NCBI RefSeq assembly: GCF_016859125.1
Contig: NZ_CP069338.1
Span: forward strand, 4,465,501 to 4,529,500
Origin: Archangium violaceum
GTDB taxonomy: Bacteria; Myxococcota; Myxococcia; Myxococcales; Myxococcaceae
Direction of reading: 5' to 3'
Length of the DNA stretch: 64,000 nucleotides
Shown here: piece after piece, positions 26,765 to 36,121 of the stretch
Position numbering within the stretch: position 1 is the stretch's first letter
Layout of the letters: the number at the start of each line of letters is the position of its first letter
Made by a program: the position numbers and the translations under genes
Notes under the pieces: model-generated
The model's database searches: none
What the model was told of the DNA's origin: nothing
Seen by the model: the letters and a program-made list of their open reading frames with translations, nothing else

Positions 26765-28420
26765 ATGAAGAAGCATTGGGCAGTCGTGCTGCCTCTCCTG
26801 GTCATCGGGTGCACGCCGGAGGACTCCGACGGAGACGGCATCGCCGACGGCGTGCGCGAGCCGGACTCCGTGTCGGTGGTGGCCCCGGCCAACCCCAAGG
26901 GCACCGTCTCCGGTCAGGTCCTCAACACCCGCATGGAGCCGCTCTCCGAGGCCTCGGTGGTGCTGACCATCGGGAGCGCGACGGCGGAGAAGCCCTTCTC
27001 CACCCAGACGGACGCCTCGGGCAACTTCATGCTCACGGGCGTGCCGGCCGGCTCCGACATCCTGGTGACCCTCAGCAAGGCGGGCTACGCCACCCTGCGC
27101 GCCACCGCGACGGTCCCCTCCACCGCGGGCAACATCCCCATCAACAACGGCAACGCCAACATCGGCGCCGTCGCCCTCGCCGAGACGAAGAGCTCCGTGA
27201 GCTTCTCGCTCGTCACGCCCTCGGGCCAGCCCGCTTCCGGCGCCCTGGCGTACCTCGAGGCCTCCCCCGCCGGCACCATCTCCTTCAATGGTGGCACGGC
27301 GGCGGCCGTGAGCTCGGTGGTGGTCTCCGCCAGGGCGGATGCGCTCGGCGTCGTCACCTTCGGCAACGTGCCCGCTCCGGCGGAGCTCGCGCGCATCGGT
27401 GGGGTGGGCGAGGCCTCGGGCGGCTACCACCTCTGGGTGGACCCGGTCGACGTGAACGAGGACGGCATCGTCGACTCCGCCGGCCATGACGAGAAGATCA
27501 GCGCCTCGGAGCTGCTGACGTACGGCGGCTCGCGGCTCATCCGCATGTCCGCGCCGCGCAACGATGGGGGGGGCGAGGCCTCGGGCTTCCAGCTGGTGGC
27601 CACCAACGTGCCCAGCCTCAACTACGTGAAGCTCGCGGATGGGGACCCGCTCAAGGCGCAGATGGAGCTGCAGAAGAAGCCGGTGCGCAACCTGGTCCGG
27701 CCCGGTCAGCCCGTCTACCTCGGCTTCAGCCAGCCGGTGATGAAGGACTCGCTGCTGGCCATCCTCACGGACGAGTTCGGCCGGGACTCCCTCAACCTCA
27801 CCGTGACGCCGAACGCCACGGGGGATGTCTACACGCTCACGCCCCTGTCCTCGCAGCTTCGCGAGGGTCTGGAGTACAACCTCATCCTGCGCGCCACCTC
27901 GGCGTACGATGGCACCGTCAGGACCTGGAAGGGCTACTTCGTCAGCGGTGACCCGAAGACGCCGCGCTCCCTCCAGATTGCGACCGTCGGCTACAAGGAT
28001 GGCTCCGCGGGCACCGAGGGGACGCTGGAGCCGGGCGAGTGCGTCATCCTCACCTTCAGCCAGGCGGTGATTCCTTCCGCCATCCTGCAGCTCGATGCCA
28101 CCATCACCTCGGGGGATACGAGCAATTCCTTCAGGCTCGTGAAGGCCGATCAGCCCTCGAGCAGCGCCTGCGTCGGGGAGACGGCCTCGAAGTACCCCAT
28201 CGACGTCACGAACTTCAACGAGGCCACGAGCCGCTTCGCCTTCACGTACGGCAGCCCCGCGTCGACGGTTCCGCCCATCGTCGTCGGCGCCGGCAACGTC
28301 AAGGTGAAGACGGACTTCGCGAAGTTCCAGTCGGTGGACCCCTCGGCCTACTTCGAGACGGCCTGGGGCGGACCCGTGCCCTGGACGACGAGCCTGGAAT
28401 CGACGCTCACCAGGCTGTAG
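26765..28420 (+). CDS. Carboxypeptidase-regulatory-like lipoprotein
   Basis: 551 aa. Lipoprotein signal (MKKHWAVVLPLLVIGC), a short acidic Asp-rich stretch with Ca-binding look (DSDGDGIADG), then a CarboxypepD_reg-type beta-sandwich (VSGQVLNTRMEPLSEASVVL). The remainder is beta-rich with Ig-like features and no obvious catalytic residues. It is probably an outer-membrane or cell-surface lipoprotein. GGAAAG precedes the ATG. It is divergent from the HIT-receptor pair. Confidence 0.75.
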   Translation: MKKHWAVVLPLLVIGCTPEDSDGDGIADGVREPDSVSVVAPANPKGTVSGQVLNTRMEPLSEASVVLTIGSATAEKPFSTQTDASGNFMLTGVPAGSDILVTLSKAGYATLRATATVPSTAGNIPINNGNANIGAVALAETKSSVSFSLVTPSGQPASGALAYLEASPAGTISFNGGTAAAVSSVVVSARADALGVVTFGNVPAPAELARIGGVGEASGGYHLWVDPVDVNEDGIVDSAGHDEKISASELLTYGGSRLIRMSAPRNDGGGEASGFQLVATNVPSLNYVKLADGDPLKAQMELQKKPVRNLVRPGQPVYLGFSQPVMKDSLLAILTDEFGRDSLNLTVTPNATGDVYTLTPLSSQLREGLEYNLILRATSAYDGTVRTWKGYFVSGDPKTPRSLQIATVGYKDGSAGTEGTLEPGECVILTFSQAVIPSAILQLDATITSGDTSNSFRLVKADQPSSSACVGETASKYPIDVTNFNEATSRFAFTYGSPASTVPPIVVGAGNVKVKTDFAKFQSVDPSAYFETAWGGPVPWTTSLESTLTRL

Positions 28421-28489
28421 CGCTGAACCGCCTGGTTGTCCCAAGTCATCAACGCTGTGAGTGAAGTGTCCGGGCCCCGACACGTTTCG

Positions 28490-28513
28490 AGGGTCCGAGC
28501 CCCTCCGGACCCT
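28490..28513 (+). terminator. Perfect hairpin downstream of the lipoprotein gene
   Basis: AGGGTCCG pairs with CGGACCCT around an 8-base loop. It lies 70 bp after the lipoprotein stop and before the response-regulator start. No U-tract follows, so terminator function is tentative. Confidence 0.45.
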
Positions 28514-28588
28514 GGCCGGGACGAGCACATCTCAGGGGGCGTGCATAGCATGGTGCGGCGTTCCCACTTTGTACGAGGGCCCCGCGCC

Positions 28589-29047
28589 ATGACCATTCCG
28601 CTCACGCAAAGCCTCGAAATCAGAGCGAATGATGCCGCCGAGCCGGATGGTTCGGCCGACCGCACGCGTGTGCTCGTCGTCGACGACTTCGATGACGCCC
28701 GCGAGATGTACGCGGAGTACCTCGAATTCGTTGGCTTTCAGGTGGAGGTGGCCCGCAACGGCGTCGAGGCCGTGGAGAAGGCCCAGGGCGCCCCGCCGGA
28801 CATCATCTTGATGGACCTGTCCCTGCCGGTGATGGATGGGTGGGAGGCCACCCGACGGCTCAAGCAGGACCAACGCACCCGGAACATTCCAGTGATGGCG
28901 CTCAGCGGCCATGTGCTGGCCGGCAACGCCGAGCAGGCGAGGCAGGCGGGCGCGGACGAGTTCGTCGCCAAACCCTGCCTGCCGCAGGACCTGGAGGACC
29001 GCATCCGCCGGATGCTCAAACCCAGCAAGCCCAAGGGCAGGCCCTAG
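28589..29047 (+). CDS. Single-domain response regulator
   Basis: 152 aa. It is a receiver (REC) domain only: acidic pocket VLVVDDFDDAR, phospho-acceptor LMDLSLPVMDG, Thr/Ser switch (VMALSGHVLA) and Lys in FVAKP. There is no output domain, so it works by protein-protein contact, as many myxobacterial CheY-like proteins do. The start at MTIPLTQ is preceded by GAGGG about 10 bases away. It sits 38 bp before the large kinase gene, but no partner kinase is adjacent. Confidence 0.85.
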   Translation: MTIPLTQSLEIRANDAAEPDGSADRTRVLVVDDFDDAREMYAEYLEFVGFQVEVARNGVEAVEKAQGAPPDIILMDLSLPVMDGWEATRRLKQDQRTRNIPVMALSGHVLAGNAEQARQAGADEFVAKPCLPQDLEDRIRRMLKPSKPKGRP

Positions 29048-29085
29048 CCGGACACCCCTTTCTCCTCGCTCCGTAGGCACGATCC

Positions 29086-32000
29086 GTGGGCCATCCGCCT
29101 GCATCCCGGTCCCATGTCGACGGGTGGACTCCACCCGAGGCATTCGACGAATACCGCCTGGTGCGCCTCATTGGCCGCGGGGCCACGGGACGCGTGTACC
29201 TGGCGCACGACACGCTGCTGGACAGGCCGGTGGCGGTGAAGTTCGTGCGCGCGCTGGGGGCCGGCGCGCTCACCCGCTTCCTCGTGGAGGCCCGGGCCGC
29301 GGCGCGCGTCCAGCACCCCAACGTCGTCACGCTCTACCGGGTGGGGCAGCTGGAGAACCACCCCTACCTCATCTCCGAGTTCGTCCGCGGCTCCTCGTTG
29401 GACGAGCTGCCCCGGCCGCTGCCGTGGGAGCGCGTGCTGGCGCTCGGCAGGGACCTGGCGCGAGGGCTGGGCGCCGCGCACCGGCGGGGCGTGCTCCACC
29501 GCGACATCAAGCCGGGCAATGCCCTGCTCACCGAGTCGGGGGAGGTGAAGCTGCTGGACTTCGGGCTGGCCAAGCTGATGGATCCGGGCACGCCCGTCCT
29601 GGAGGTGCCAGCGCCCCGGGAGCCCCGGGATGGCCCGCCCGCGTTGCCCGAGTTGGATCCAGAGGTCGTGGCGGGCTCGCTCGACGGAGTGGACCTGCCC
29701 TCGCTGCCGCACGGCATGCTGGTGGGCACGCCCTACTACATGTCCCCGGAGGCCTGGGCGGGCGAGGAGCTCACGACACGGAGCGACGTGTACTCGCTGG
29801 GGCTGGTGCTCTACGAGCTGTGCGCGGGCAAGGGACCCTTCCGGCACGTGTCCCTGCGCGAGCTCCCCCGGGTGATGGCCTCCGAGGACGCGCGGCCCCT
29901 GCGCGAGGCCGCCCCGGGCGTGGACGCGGACTTCGCGGCCGTGGTGGACCGGTGTCTGCGCCGCGACCCGGAGGAGCGCTTCGCCTCCGCGATGCCGCTG
30001 CTGGACGCGCTGGAGCAGCTGGCGCGCGACGAGTGGGCGGGCGCCGTGCCCGAGGGCAACCCCTACCGCGGGCTCCAGGCCTTCGAGGCCGAGCACCGCG
30101 CCCTCTTCTTCGGCCGGCGGCGCGAGCAGCGCGAGGTGGTGGAGCGGCTGCGCGCCGAGCCCTTCCTGCTCGTCGCCGGTGACTCCGGCGTGGGCAAGTC
30201 CTCGCTGTGTCTGGCGGGGGTATTGCCGCGGCTCGCCGAGGGGGCGCTGGAGGACGGGCGGCGCTGGCGTGGGGTGCGGCTGATCCCGGGCCGGCGCCCC
30301 GCCGCCGCGCTCGCCGCCGCGCTCGCTCCCGTGCTGGGCGCGGAAGAGGAGGGGCTCGCCGCCTCCCTGCGCGCGGACCCCACGGGACTCGCGCGCCGGC
30401 TGCGGGCCCACCTCCGCTCGGAGGAGGGGCTCGTCGTCTACGTGGATCAGCTGGAGGAGCTGGTGACGCTCGCGGGGGACGCGGAGGCCGCGCAGGCGGG
30501 GCTCGCGCTCGGGGGACTGGCCGAGGGCGTGTCCGGCGTGCGCCTGCTGGCCACGTGCCGCAGCGACTTCCTCACCCGGCTGACGGCGGTGCCGGGCCTG
30601 GGCGCTGCGGTGCCCGGGGCGCTCTACCTGCTGCGGGCGCTCGGCCCGGAGGAGATTCGCGAGGCCGTGGTGGGCCCGGCGCGGATGAAGGGCGTGCGCT
30701 TCGAGTCCGAGTCCCTGGTGGATGCGCTGGTGGGCTCGGCCGCCGGGGGCGGGTTGCCGCTGTTGCAGTTCGCGCTCGCCGAGCTGTGGGACGCGCGGGA
30801 CGAGGGCACGGGCGTCATCACCCAGGCCTCGCTGGACGGACTGGGCGGAGTGGCGGGCGCGCTGGCGAAGCACGCGGACGAGGCCGTGGCCCGCCTGCTG
30901 CCGGATCAGCGGACCGTCGCGCGCGGTGTCCTGCTGCGCCTCATCACCGCGGAGGGCACCCGGGCGCGCAAGACGGACCGGGAGCTGGTGGGGGATGATC
31001 CGCGCCAACGCACGGTGCTGGAGGCCCTGGTGCGCGCGCGCCTGCTGGTGGCGCGGGAGGGGGAGGGGGGCACCTCCTATGAAGTGGCGCACGAGGCGCT
31101 GCTGAGCGGCTGGGGAACGCTGGCCCGCTGGCTGGCCGAGGCCGCCGAGCGCCGCGAGGTGCAGGCCCGGCTGGAGGCCGACTCCGCCCACTGGGAGCGC
31201 GTGGGCCATGTGCGGGACATGCTCTGGGGCCCGCGGCAACTGGCCGAGGCCTCGCTGCTCGAGACCGCCGAGCTCACCCGGCGCGAGCTGGCCTTCCTCG
31301 AGGCCTCGCGTCGCACGGTGGTGCGCAGCCGCCACCTGCGGCGGGCGCTCTGGGCGGCCTTCGTCCTCTCGCTGGCGCTCGTCTACGCGGGCGTGCGGAT
31401 GCACGAGGAGGCGGAGCGGGACAAGGCGGTGCGTGGCTGGCTGGCCGAGGCCGCCACCGCGATGGACGAGGTACAGCGGGAGCGCGCCGCCTTCGCCGCG
31501 GCCCGCGAGGAGGCCCTCCGGCTCTACGACGCCGGCCGCAAGGAGGAGGGTGACTCGGCCTGGACGCGCACCGTCGCGGCGGAGACCGCGCTGCACCGCC
31601 GCCTGGACGAGGCGGGAGATCACCTGGAGCACGCGCTGGTGTTGGACCCCATGCGCCAGGATGTCCGGGACGCGCTGGCCGACTTCCTCCTCGAGCGCGC
31701 CCTGCATGCCGAGCAGGCGCTGGAGACCAGTGAGCTGCCGGCGCTGCTGCAGCGGTTGCGGCTGTACGACACGTCCGGGGAGCGCTGGCGGCGTTGGACC
31801 GCGCCCGCGCTCGTCACGCTCGAGCTCTCCGTGCCCGGCGCGACGCTGGAGCTGCGGCCCGTCACCAAGGACGTGGACGGCCGCGAGAGCATCGGCGCGC
31901 CGGTGCCGCTCGGGCCGGGGCCGTGGGTGGACGTGGAGGTGGCGCCAGGAGACTGGCGGCTGACGGTGCGGGCCCCGGGGTACGAGCCCGCGCTCATCCC

Positions 32001-32898
32001 GCTGCGCCTGGCCCGCGCGGAGCGCAGACGCCTGTCCCTGCCGCTGATCCGCGAGGGCGAGCTTCCCGCGGGCTTCGCCTACGTGCCGCCGGGGCGCGTG
32101 CTCTTCGGCAGCGCGGCGGATGCGAGCGTGCGCGGCTTCTTCAACGCCGTACCGCTGCACGCGAAGGAGACGGCCGGCTTCCTCATCTCCCAGCGCGAGA
32201 CGACCTACGCGGAATGGTTGACCTTCGTGGAGTCGCTGTCCGCGGCGGAGCGCACTCGCCGCCTGCCGCGCACGAGCACGACCTACCACGGCATGCTCCG
32301 GCTGACGCGCGAGAGGAGCTCCTGGACCCTGCGCTTCCAGCCTGGAGGCGTGCCCTACACCGTCCGCGCCGGAGAGCTGCTGAACTACGCGAAGCGTGAT
32401 CGCCGCGTCTCCCAGGACTGGATGCGCTTCCCCGTCACCGGCATCTCGTTCGAGGACGCGGAGGCCTACGCGGCGTGGTTGGACCGGACGGGCAGGGTTC
32501 CGGGCGCCCGGTTGTGCACCGAGCTGGAGTGGGAGCGGGCCGCGCGAGGTGAGGATGGGCGCGAGTTCCCCCACGGCGACGTGCTCGCCCCGGACGACGC
32601 CAACTTCGATCTCACCTACGGCAAGGAGCCAGGCGGCTTCGGCCCCGACGAGGTGGGGTCTCACCTGGCCTCCCGCAGTCCCTTCGGCGTGGACGACATG
32701 GTGGGCAACGCCTGGGAGTGGACGCGCTCGTCACTGGAGCCCGGTCGCGTGGTGGCACGGGGGGGCGCGTACTACTTCGCCGCCGCCTCGGCGCGACTGG
32801 CCAACCGCGAGCTGCCCGAGCGGACCCTGCGGGACATCACCGTGGGCATCCGCCTGTGCGCGGATCTGCCCTCCCGTACTCCGCCCTCGCGGGAGTGA
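29086..32898 (+). CDS. Giant fusion: Ser/Thr kinase - nSTAND NTPase - PEGA - SUMF1/FGE-like
   Basis: 1270 aa, GTG start. Kinase about 17-300 (GRGATGRVYLA, VAVKFVRA, HRDIKPGN, LLDFGLAK, GTPYYMSPE). NPYRGLQAFEAEHRALFFGR then introduces an nSTAND-type P-loop NTPase at about 325-650 (GDSGVGKSS; acidic Walker B VVYVDQLEEL), one membrane helix about 754-772, helical repeats, a PEGA-like beta domain about 900-965 and a SUMF1/formylglycine-enzyme-like fold about 1000-1260 (YVPPGRVLFGS; VTGISFEDAEAYAAWL; LCTELEWERAARG; VGNAWEWTRS; ARGGAYY). The catalytic cysteines expected after RGGS are absent. NTPase-plus-kinase fusions are typical of signalling and conflict systems. Confidence 0.88.
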   Translation: MGHPPASRSHVDGWTPPEAFDEYRLVRLIGRGATGRVYLAHDTLLDRPVAVKFVRALGAGALTRFLVEARAAARVQHPNVVTLYRVGQLENHPYLISEFVRGSSLDELPRPLPWERVLALGRDLARGLGAAHRRGVLHRDIKPGNALLTESGEVKLLDFGLAKLMDPGTPVLEVPAPREPRDGPPALPELDPEVVAGSLDGVDLPSLPHGMLVGTPYYMSPEAWAGEELTTRSDVYSLGLVLYELCAGKGPFRHVSLRELPRVMASEDARPLREAAPGVDADFAAVVDRCLRRDPEERFASAMPLLDALEQLARDEWAGAVPEGNPYRGLQAFEAEHRALFFGRRREQREVVERLRAEPFLLVAGDSGVGKSSLCLAGVLPRLAEGALEDGRRWRGVRLIPGRRPAAALAAALAPVLGAEEEGLAASLRADPTGLARRLRAHLRSEEGLVVYVDQLEELVTLAGDAEAAQAGLALGGLAEGVSGVRLLATCRSDFLTRLTAVPGLGAAVPGALYLLRALGPEEIREAVVGPARMKGVRFESESLVDALVGSAAGGGLPLLQFALAELWDARDEGTGVITQASLDGLGGVAGALAKHADEAVARLLPDQRTVARGVLLRLITAEGTRARKTDRELVGDDPRQRTVLEALVRARLLVAREGEGGTSYEVAHEALLSGWGTLARWLAEAAERREVQARLEADSAHWERVGHVRDMLWGPRQLAEASLLETAELTRRELAFLEASRRTVVRSRHLRRALWAAFVLSLALVYAGVRMHEEAERDKAVRGWLAEAATAMDEVQRERAAFAAAREEALRLYDAGRKEEGDSAWTRTVAAETALHRRLDEAGDHLEHALVLDPMRQDVRDALADFLLERALHAEQALETSELPALLQRLRLYDTSGERWRRWTAPALVTLELSVPGATLELRPVTKDVDGRESIGAPVPLGPGPWVDVEVAPGDWRLTVRAPGYEPALIPLRLARAERRRLSLPLIREGELPAGFAYVPPGRVLFGSAADASVRGFFNAVPLHAKETAGFLISQRETTYAEWLTFVESLSAAERTRRLPRTSTTYHGMLRLTRERSSWTLRFQPGGVPYTVRAGELLNYAKRDRRVSQDWMRFPVTGISFEDAEAYAAWLDRTGRVPGARLCTELEWERAARGEDGREFPHGDVLAPDDANFDLTYGKEPGGFGPDEVGSHLASRSPFGVDDMVGNAWEWTRSSLEPGRVVARGGAYYFAAASARLANRELPERTLRDITVGIRLCADLPSRTPPSRE

Positions 32899-33031
32899 CC
32901 CCAAGGGATGCGCACGTGGGTGATTGCCTCGGACGGTGCAAGTGTCCGGTGCGGCATGTGTGGCTTGCCCGAGAAATGGCCCCTGCACACCGTCGCTCTT
33001 GACGGGGATGGTGTGCAGGAGGGGTAGGGAC

Positions 33032-34039
33032 ATGCGAGCGAGCGGGTGGTGCCGTGTCGTCGTGGCGGCAGTGGGCGTAGTGGCATGTGGTGGCGAGGCT
33101 CCGGTGTCGCAGGAGGAGCTGCTCGGGCAGTCGGAGGCTGCTCTCGGTGTGAGCAATGGGTCGAATCTGAACGGGTCCAACCTCAATGGCTCGAATCTCA
33201 ATGGCTCGAACCTCAATGGAGACGAGCTCAATGGACAGGGGCTCGCTCGGATGCTGGTGTCCGTGAACTACGCGGGCGCGAGGTTGGAGCTGCCAGACGG
33301 AGCCGTGTGGAGGGAGGGGCGGTTCGAACGGGTGTGGCTGAAGGGCTCGGTCTTCCACGGTCGCTTCCGCGGGCGTCACTTCTCCGGGCTCGACTTCGAA
33401 CAGGCTCGCTTCAAGGGCAACCTGGGCAACGGTGCACAGGTGGAGCTGCGTGTGGACTCCATCACGCCGGGCTCGGGCGAGAACCAGGACGTGTGGACGT
33501 ACCGCGTGTCCTATCGCGAGCCGGCGGATGGACGGTGGTACCCCATCTGCCGGGACACGAGCGGGCAGCCCGCGGGCGCCATCGCCGTGGCGGGACGCTG
33601 GGACTACCGGCAGGGGCTGCCGGGCCAGGGCGGCGCCAAGTATGACGATCCGCGCACCTTCACCTTCGCCTGCGAGGGCGCGGCCATCGCGAAGTGCATC
33701 CACTTCGGCTACAAGCCGTGGGCGAGCGTCAACGGGGTGAGTCTGGCGGCGCACCATCAGGCGTGCACGCGCCTCATCCGCGCGGACTACTGCGGCGATG
33801 GCACCTCGCACACCGTGAATGGGCAGTGGGTGAACCTCTACGACGCGGTGGGCGTGCAGCGGGACACCGAGGGCTGGGCGGTGGAGGCGGAGTGGGACAC
33901 CGAGGGCGCGCGCTGCTTCACGGACCACAACCGCGCCCACGCGCCGGTGTCGTGCCCGAGCACCCCGGTGCGGCAGACGCAGTGCGGCTCGGAGCGGTCC
34001 TTCTCCACCGGCACGCTGATCCAGAGCGAGACGCCGTAG
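33032..34039 (+). CDS. ADYC-domain lipoprotein with GSNLN repeats
   Basis: 335 aa. Lipoprotein-type signal ending in VVAC. Next comes a short pentapeptide-like run of GSNLN repeats, then a beta-rich domain with LIRADYCGDG, the signature of the ADYC family that is common in myxobacteria and of unknown function. Several paired cysteines (CRD, CEG, KCI, HQAC, YCG, RCF, SC, QC) suggest disulfides outside the membrane. AGGGGTAGGG lies before the ATG. It is 54 bp upstream of a TonB-dependent receptor gene, suggesting a surface ligand-receptor pair. Confidence 0.82.
   Translation: MRASGWCRVVVAAVGVVACGGEAPVSQEELLGQSEAALGVSNGSNLNGSNLNGSNLNGSNLNGDELNGQGLARMLVSVNYAGARLELPDGAVWREGRFERVWLKGSVFHGRFRGRHFSGLDFEQARFKGNLGNGAQVELRVDSITPGSGENQDVWTYRVSYREPADGRWYPICRDTSGQPAGAIAVAGRWDYRQGLPGQGGAKYDDPRTFTFACEGAAIAKCIHFGYKPWASVNGVSLAAHHQACTRLIRADYCGDGTSHTVNGQWVNLYDAVGVQRDTEGWAVEAEWDTEGARCFTDHNRAHAPVSCPSTPVRQTQCGSERSFSTGTLIQSETP
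33158..33232 (+). repeat. Five 15-bp repeats encoding GSNLN/GDELN
   Basis: Units at 33158, 33173, 33188, 33203 and 33218 encode GSNLN four times and GDELN once. They differ at a few synonymous bases. The period of five residues recalls pentapeptide-repeat proteins, but only a few copies are present. Confidence 0.85.
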
Positions 34040-34093
34040 CCACACGCGGGTTCTGGACGAGAGGGGGTCCGGAGAGGGAGAGTCGAACCCGAG

Positions 34094-36121
34094 ATGCGTC
34101 CGACGCCAGGTGTCCTGCTTGTGCTCCTCGTGGGCGCCGTTTCCCGAGCCGAGGAGACGCCCACGACGAGCGGTGCCCCCCTCTCCTTCGAGTCTTCCGA
34201 GCTGCATGACCTGGCGGGCACGTGGGGTGAGCCGTTCCGCGCGCTGATGGTGATGCCCGGAGTGAGCCATATCGTCTCCGGCGCGAGCCTCCCGGTGGTG
34301 CGCGGGTCGGCCCCGTCCTCCACGGGCTTCTACCTGGACGGCGTGCGCGTGCCGCAGCTCTACCACCTGTGGGTCGGTCCCTCGACCGTGCACCCGGAGC
34401 TCGTCTCCGGGCTCGACTTCCACCGGGGTCCCGCTCCGGCCCGCTTCGGCCGGGAGCTGGGGGGCACCGTGGACGCCCGGCTCATCGCGCCGAGCACCGA
34501 CACCGTTCGCGCGGTGGGCTCCATCGATCTCCTCGACGTGGGCGTGCTCACCCAGGTGCCCCTTCGCTCCACGGGGACCGAAGTCACGCTCGCCGGGCGC
34601 TTCGCCTATACGCCGTGGATCGCCGCCTCGGTCATCAATGGCCTGCGAGGCCCGTCGAGCCCGGACCTGGTGCTCGGCCTCCTCGACTACCAGGCGCGTG
34701 TCACGCAGCGCGTGGGCCAGGGCTCGCTGCGCCTGCTGGCCCTGGGCAGCTCGGATGACGCGGGCCTGAGCGGCACGGGCGACGTGGTGCGGCTGGGCAC
34801 CGCCTTCCACCGCGTGGACCTGCGCCTCACGCATCCGCTGGGCGTGGGCGAGGTCGAGGCCGCCGTCACCTGGGGCCAGGATACCCTGGGCGCCAACGGA
34901 GGAGGAGAGGCCTCGCGCGTCACGGTGGGACTCTCCGAGCGCACACTCGGGGCGCGAATGGCGTGGCATGCCGCGCTCTCCCAGCGGCTCGCGGTGGAGG
35001 CGGGCGCGGACGTGGAGCGCCGGCTCACCCACGTGGACCAGTCCACCACCTTCCGTCCCGGTGAGGCCGGGGCTCCGGAGCGTCCCACCGTCACCACGAG
35101 CGTCGTCCAGTCTCTCGCCCGGGCGACGTTCACGGGGGCGTACGCGCAGGCCACGTGGACTCAGGGCATGTGGCGTGTCACCCCGGGCCTGCGCGTGGAC
35201 GGCTACCTCCTGGCACCGGCGCTGAACCAGGTGGTCGTCGAGCCACGGCTGCACGCGCGGGCCGCGCTCTCGGAGACGGTGGCGCTGCGGCTGGGGGCGG
35301 GCCTGCTGCACCAGCCGCCGGCCCACCTGCTCGACGCGCCGGGCGTGGAGGCGGCGGCGGCGCGGTTGGGTCTGCAGCGGGCCTTCCAGGTCGAGGCGGG
35401 CGCGGACCTGCGAGGGCCGGCGGGCTTCACCTTCGGCGCGGACGTGTTCGTCCACCCGAGTGTGCGCACGGTGGAGTTGGACGTGCTGTCCTTCGACCTC
35501 CTCGCGGACGACCCGGCGGCACGAGGGCGGATGCGCACGGCGGAGGGGTACGGTTACGGCGTGGAGTTGATGGCGCGGCGCCCGCTGTCGGAGCGCTGGT
35601 CGCTGCTCGCCGCGTACACCTTCCAGCGGCGCACGTTGAACACGCGCGTGGAGCGGCGGGACGACACGGGCCAGGTGGTGGGGACGGAGACGGTGCCCCT
35701 GGCCTCCGCGCTCGAGCAGCGGCACGTGCTCAACGCGGCCGTCACCGTGAAGCTGCCGTGGGGCCTCACCGTGGGCACCACGCTGCACTACAACACCGGG
35801 GCGCCCGAGACGGGGAGCCTGCTCTTCTCCTCCACGCAGCGCGAGGGCGTGGATCCGGAGAAGGGGACGGCGCGCTGGGTGCCGGTGGACCGGGACCAGG
35901 TGGCGCGCCTGCCGGGCTACTTCCGGGTGGATGGCCGGGTGTCCAAGACGGGCACGCTGGGGCCGCTGACCTGGGAGGCGTGGTTGGACGTCTTCAACCT
36001 GTCGCTGACGAAGGAGGTGTTCCGCTACTCCTATGGGAGCGAGAAGGGTCAACTGGTGCGCAGGCCCTTCGGACTCCCCCCCGTGACACTTCCGTCGCTG
36101 GGCATCCGGGCGCGCTTCTGA
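34094..36121 (+). CDS. TonB-dependent receptor
   Basis: 675 aa. Signal peptide (MRPTPGVLLVLLVGAVSRA), plug-like segment (FRALMVMPGVSHIVSG; VVRGSAPSSTGFYLDGVRV; GPAPARFGRELGGTVDARL) and an outer-membrane barrel with many aromatic/gly strands and a C-terminal Phe (GIRARF). It lies 54 bp after the ADYC lipoprotein gene and is likely to be in the same operon. The imported ligand is unknown. Its 3' end overlaps the opposite-strand metallohydrolase gene by 73 bp. Confidence 0.85.
   Translation: MRPTPGVLLVLLVGAVSRAEETPTTSGAPLSFESSELHDLAGTWGEPFRALMVMPGVSHIVSGASLPVVRGSAPSSTGFYLDGVRVPQLYHLWVGPSTVHPELVSGLDFHRGPAPARFGRELGGTVDARLIAPSTDTVRAVGSIDLLDVGVLTQVPLRSTGTEVTLAGRFAYTPWIAASVINGLRGPSSPDLVLGLLDYQARVTQRVGQGSLRLLALGSSDDAGLSGTGDVVRLGTAFHRVDLRLTHPLGVGEVEAAVTWGQDTLGANGGGEASRVTVGLSERTLGARMAWHAALSQRLAVEAGADVERRLTHVDQSTTFRPGEAGAPERPTVTTSVVQSLARATFTGAYAQATWTQGMWRVTPGLRVDGYLLAPALNQVVVEPRLHARAALSETVALRLGAGLLHQPPAHLLDAPGVEAAAARLGLQRAFQVEAGADLRGPAGFTFGADVFVHPSVRTVELDVLSFDLLADDPAARGRMRTAEGYGYGVELMARRPLSERWSLLAAYTFQRRTLNTRVERRDDTGQVVGTETVPLASALEQRHVLNAAVTVKLPWGLTVGTTLHYNTGAPETGSLLFSSTQREGVDPEKGTARWVPVDRDQVARLPGYFRVDGRVSKTGTLGPLTWEAWLDVFNLSLTKEVFRYSYGSEKGQLVRRPFGLPPVTLPSLGIRARF

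Noticed and set aside
31990-32898. Active formylglycine-generating enzyme
   Set aside because: Catalytic cysteines are missing, so only the fold is called.
33158-33232. Possible CRISPR-like repeats
   Set aside because: Repeats are contiguous, 15 bp long, and encode protein in frame; no spacers.
34081-34100. tRNA-like GTCGAACCCGAG stretch
   Set aside because: Only a TpsiC-like fragment; no acceptor, anticodon or D arm nearby.
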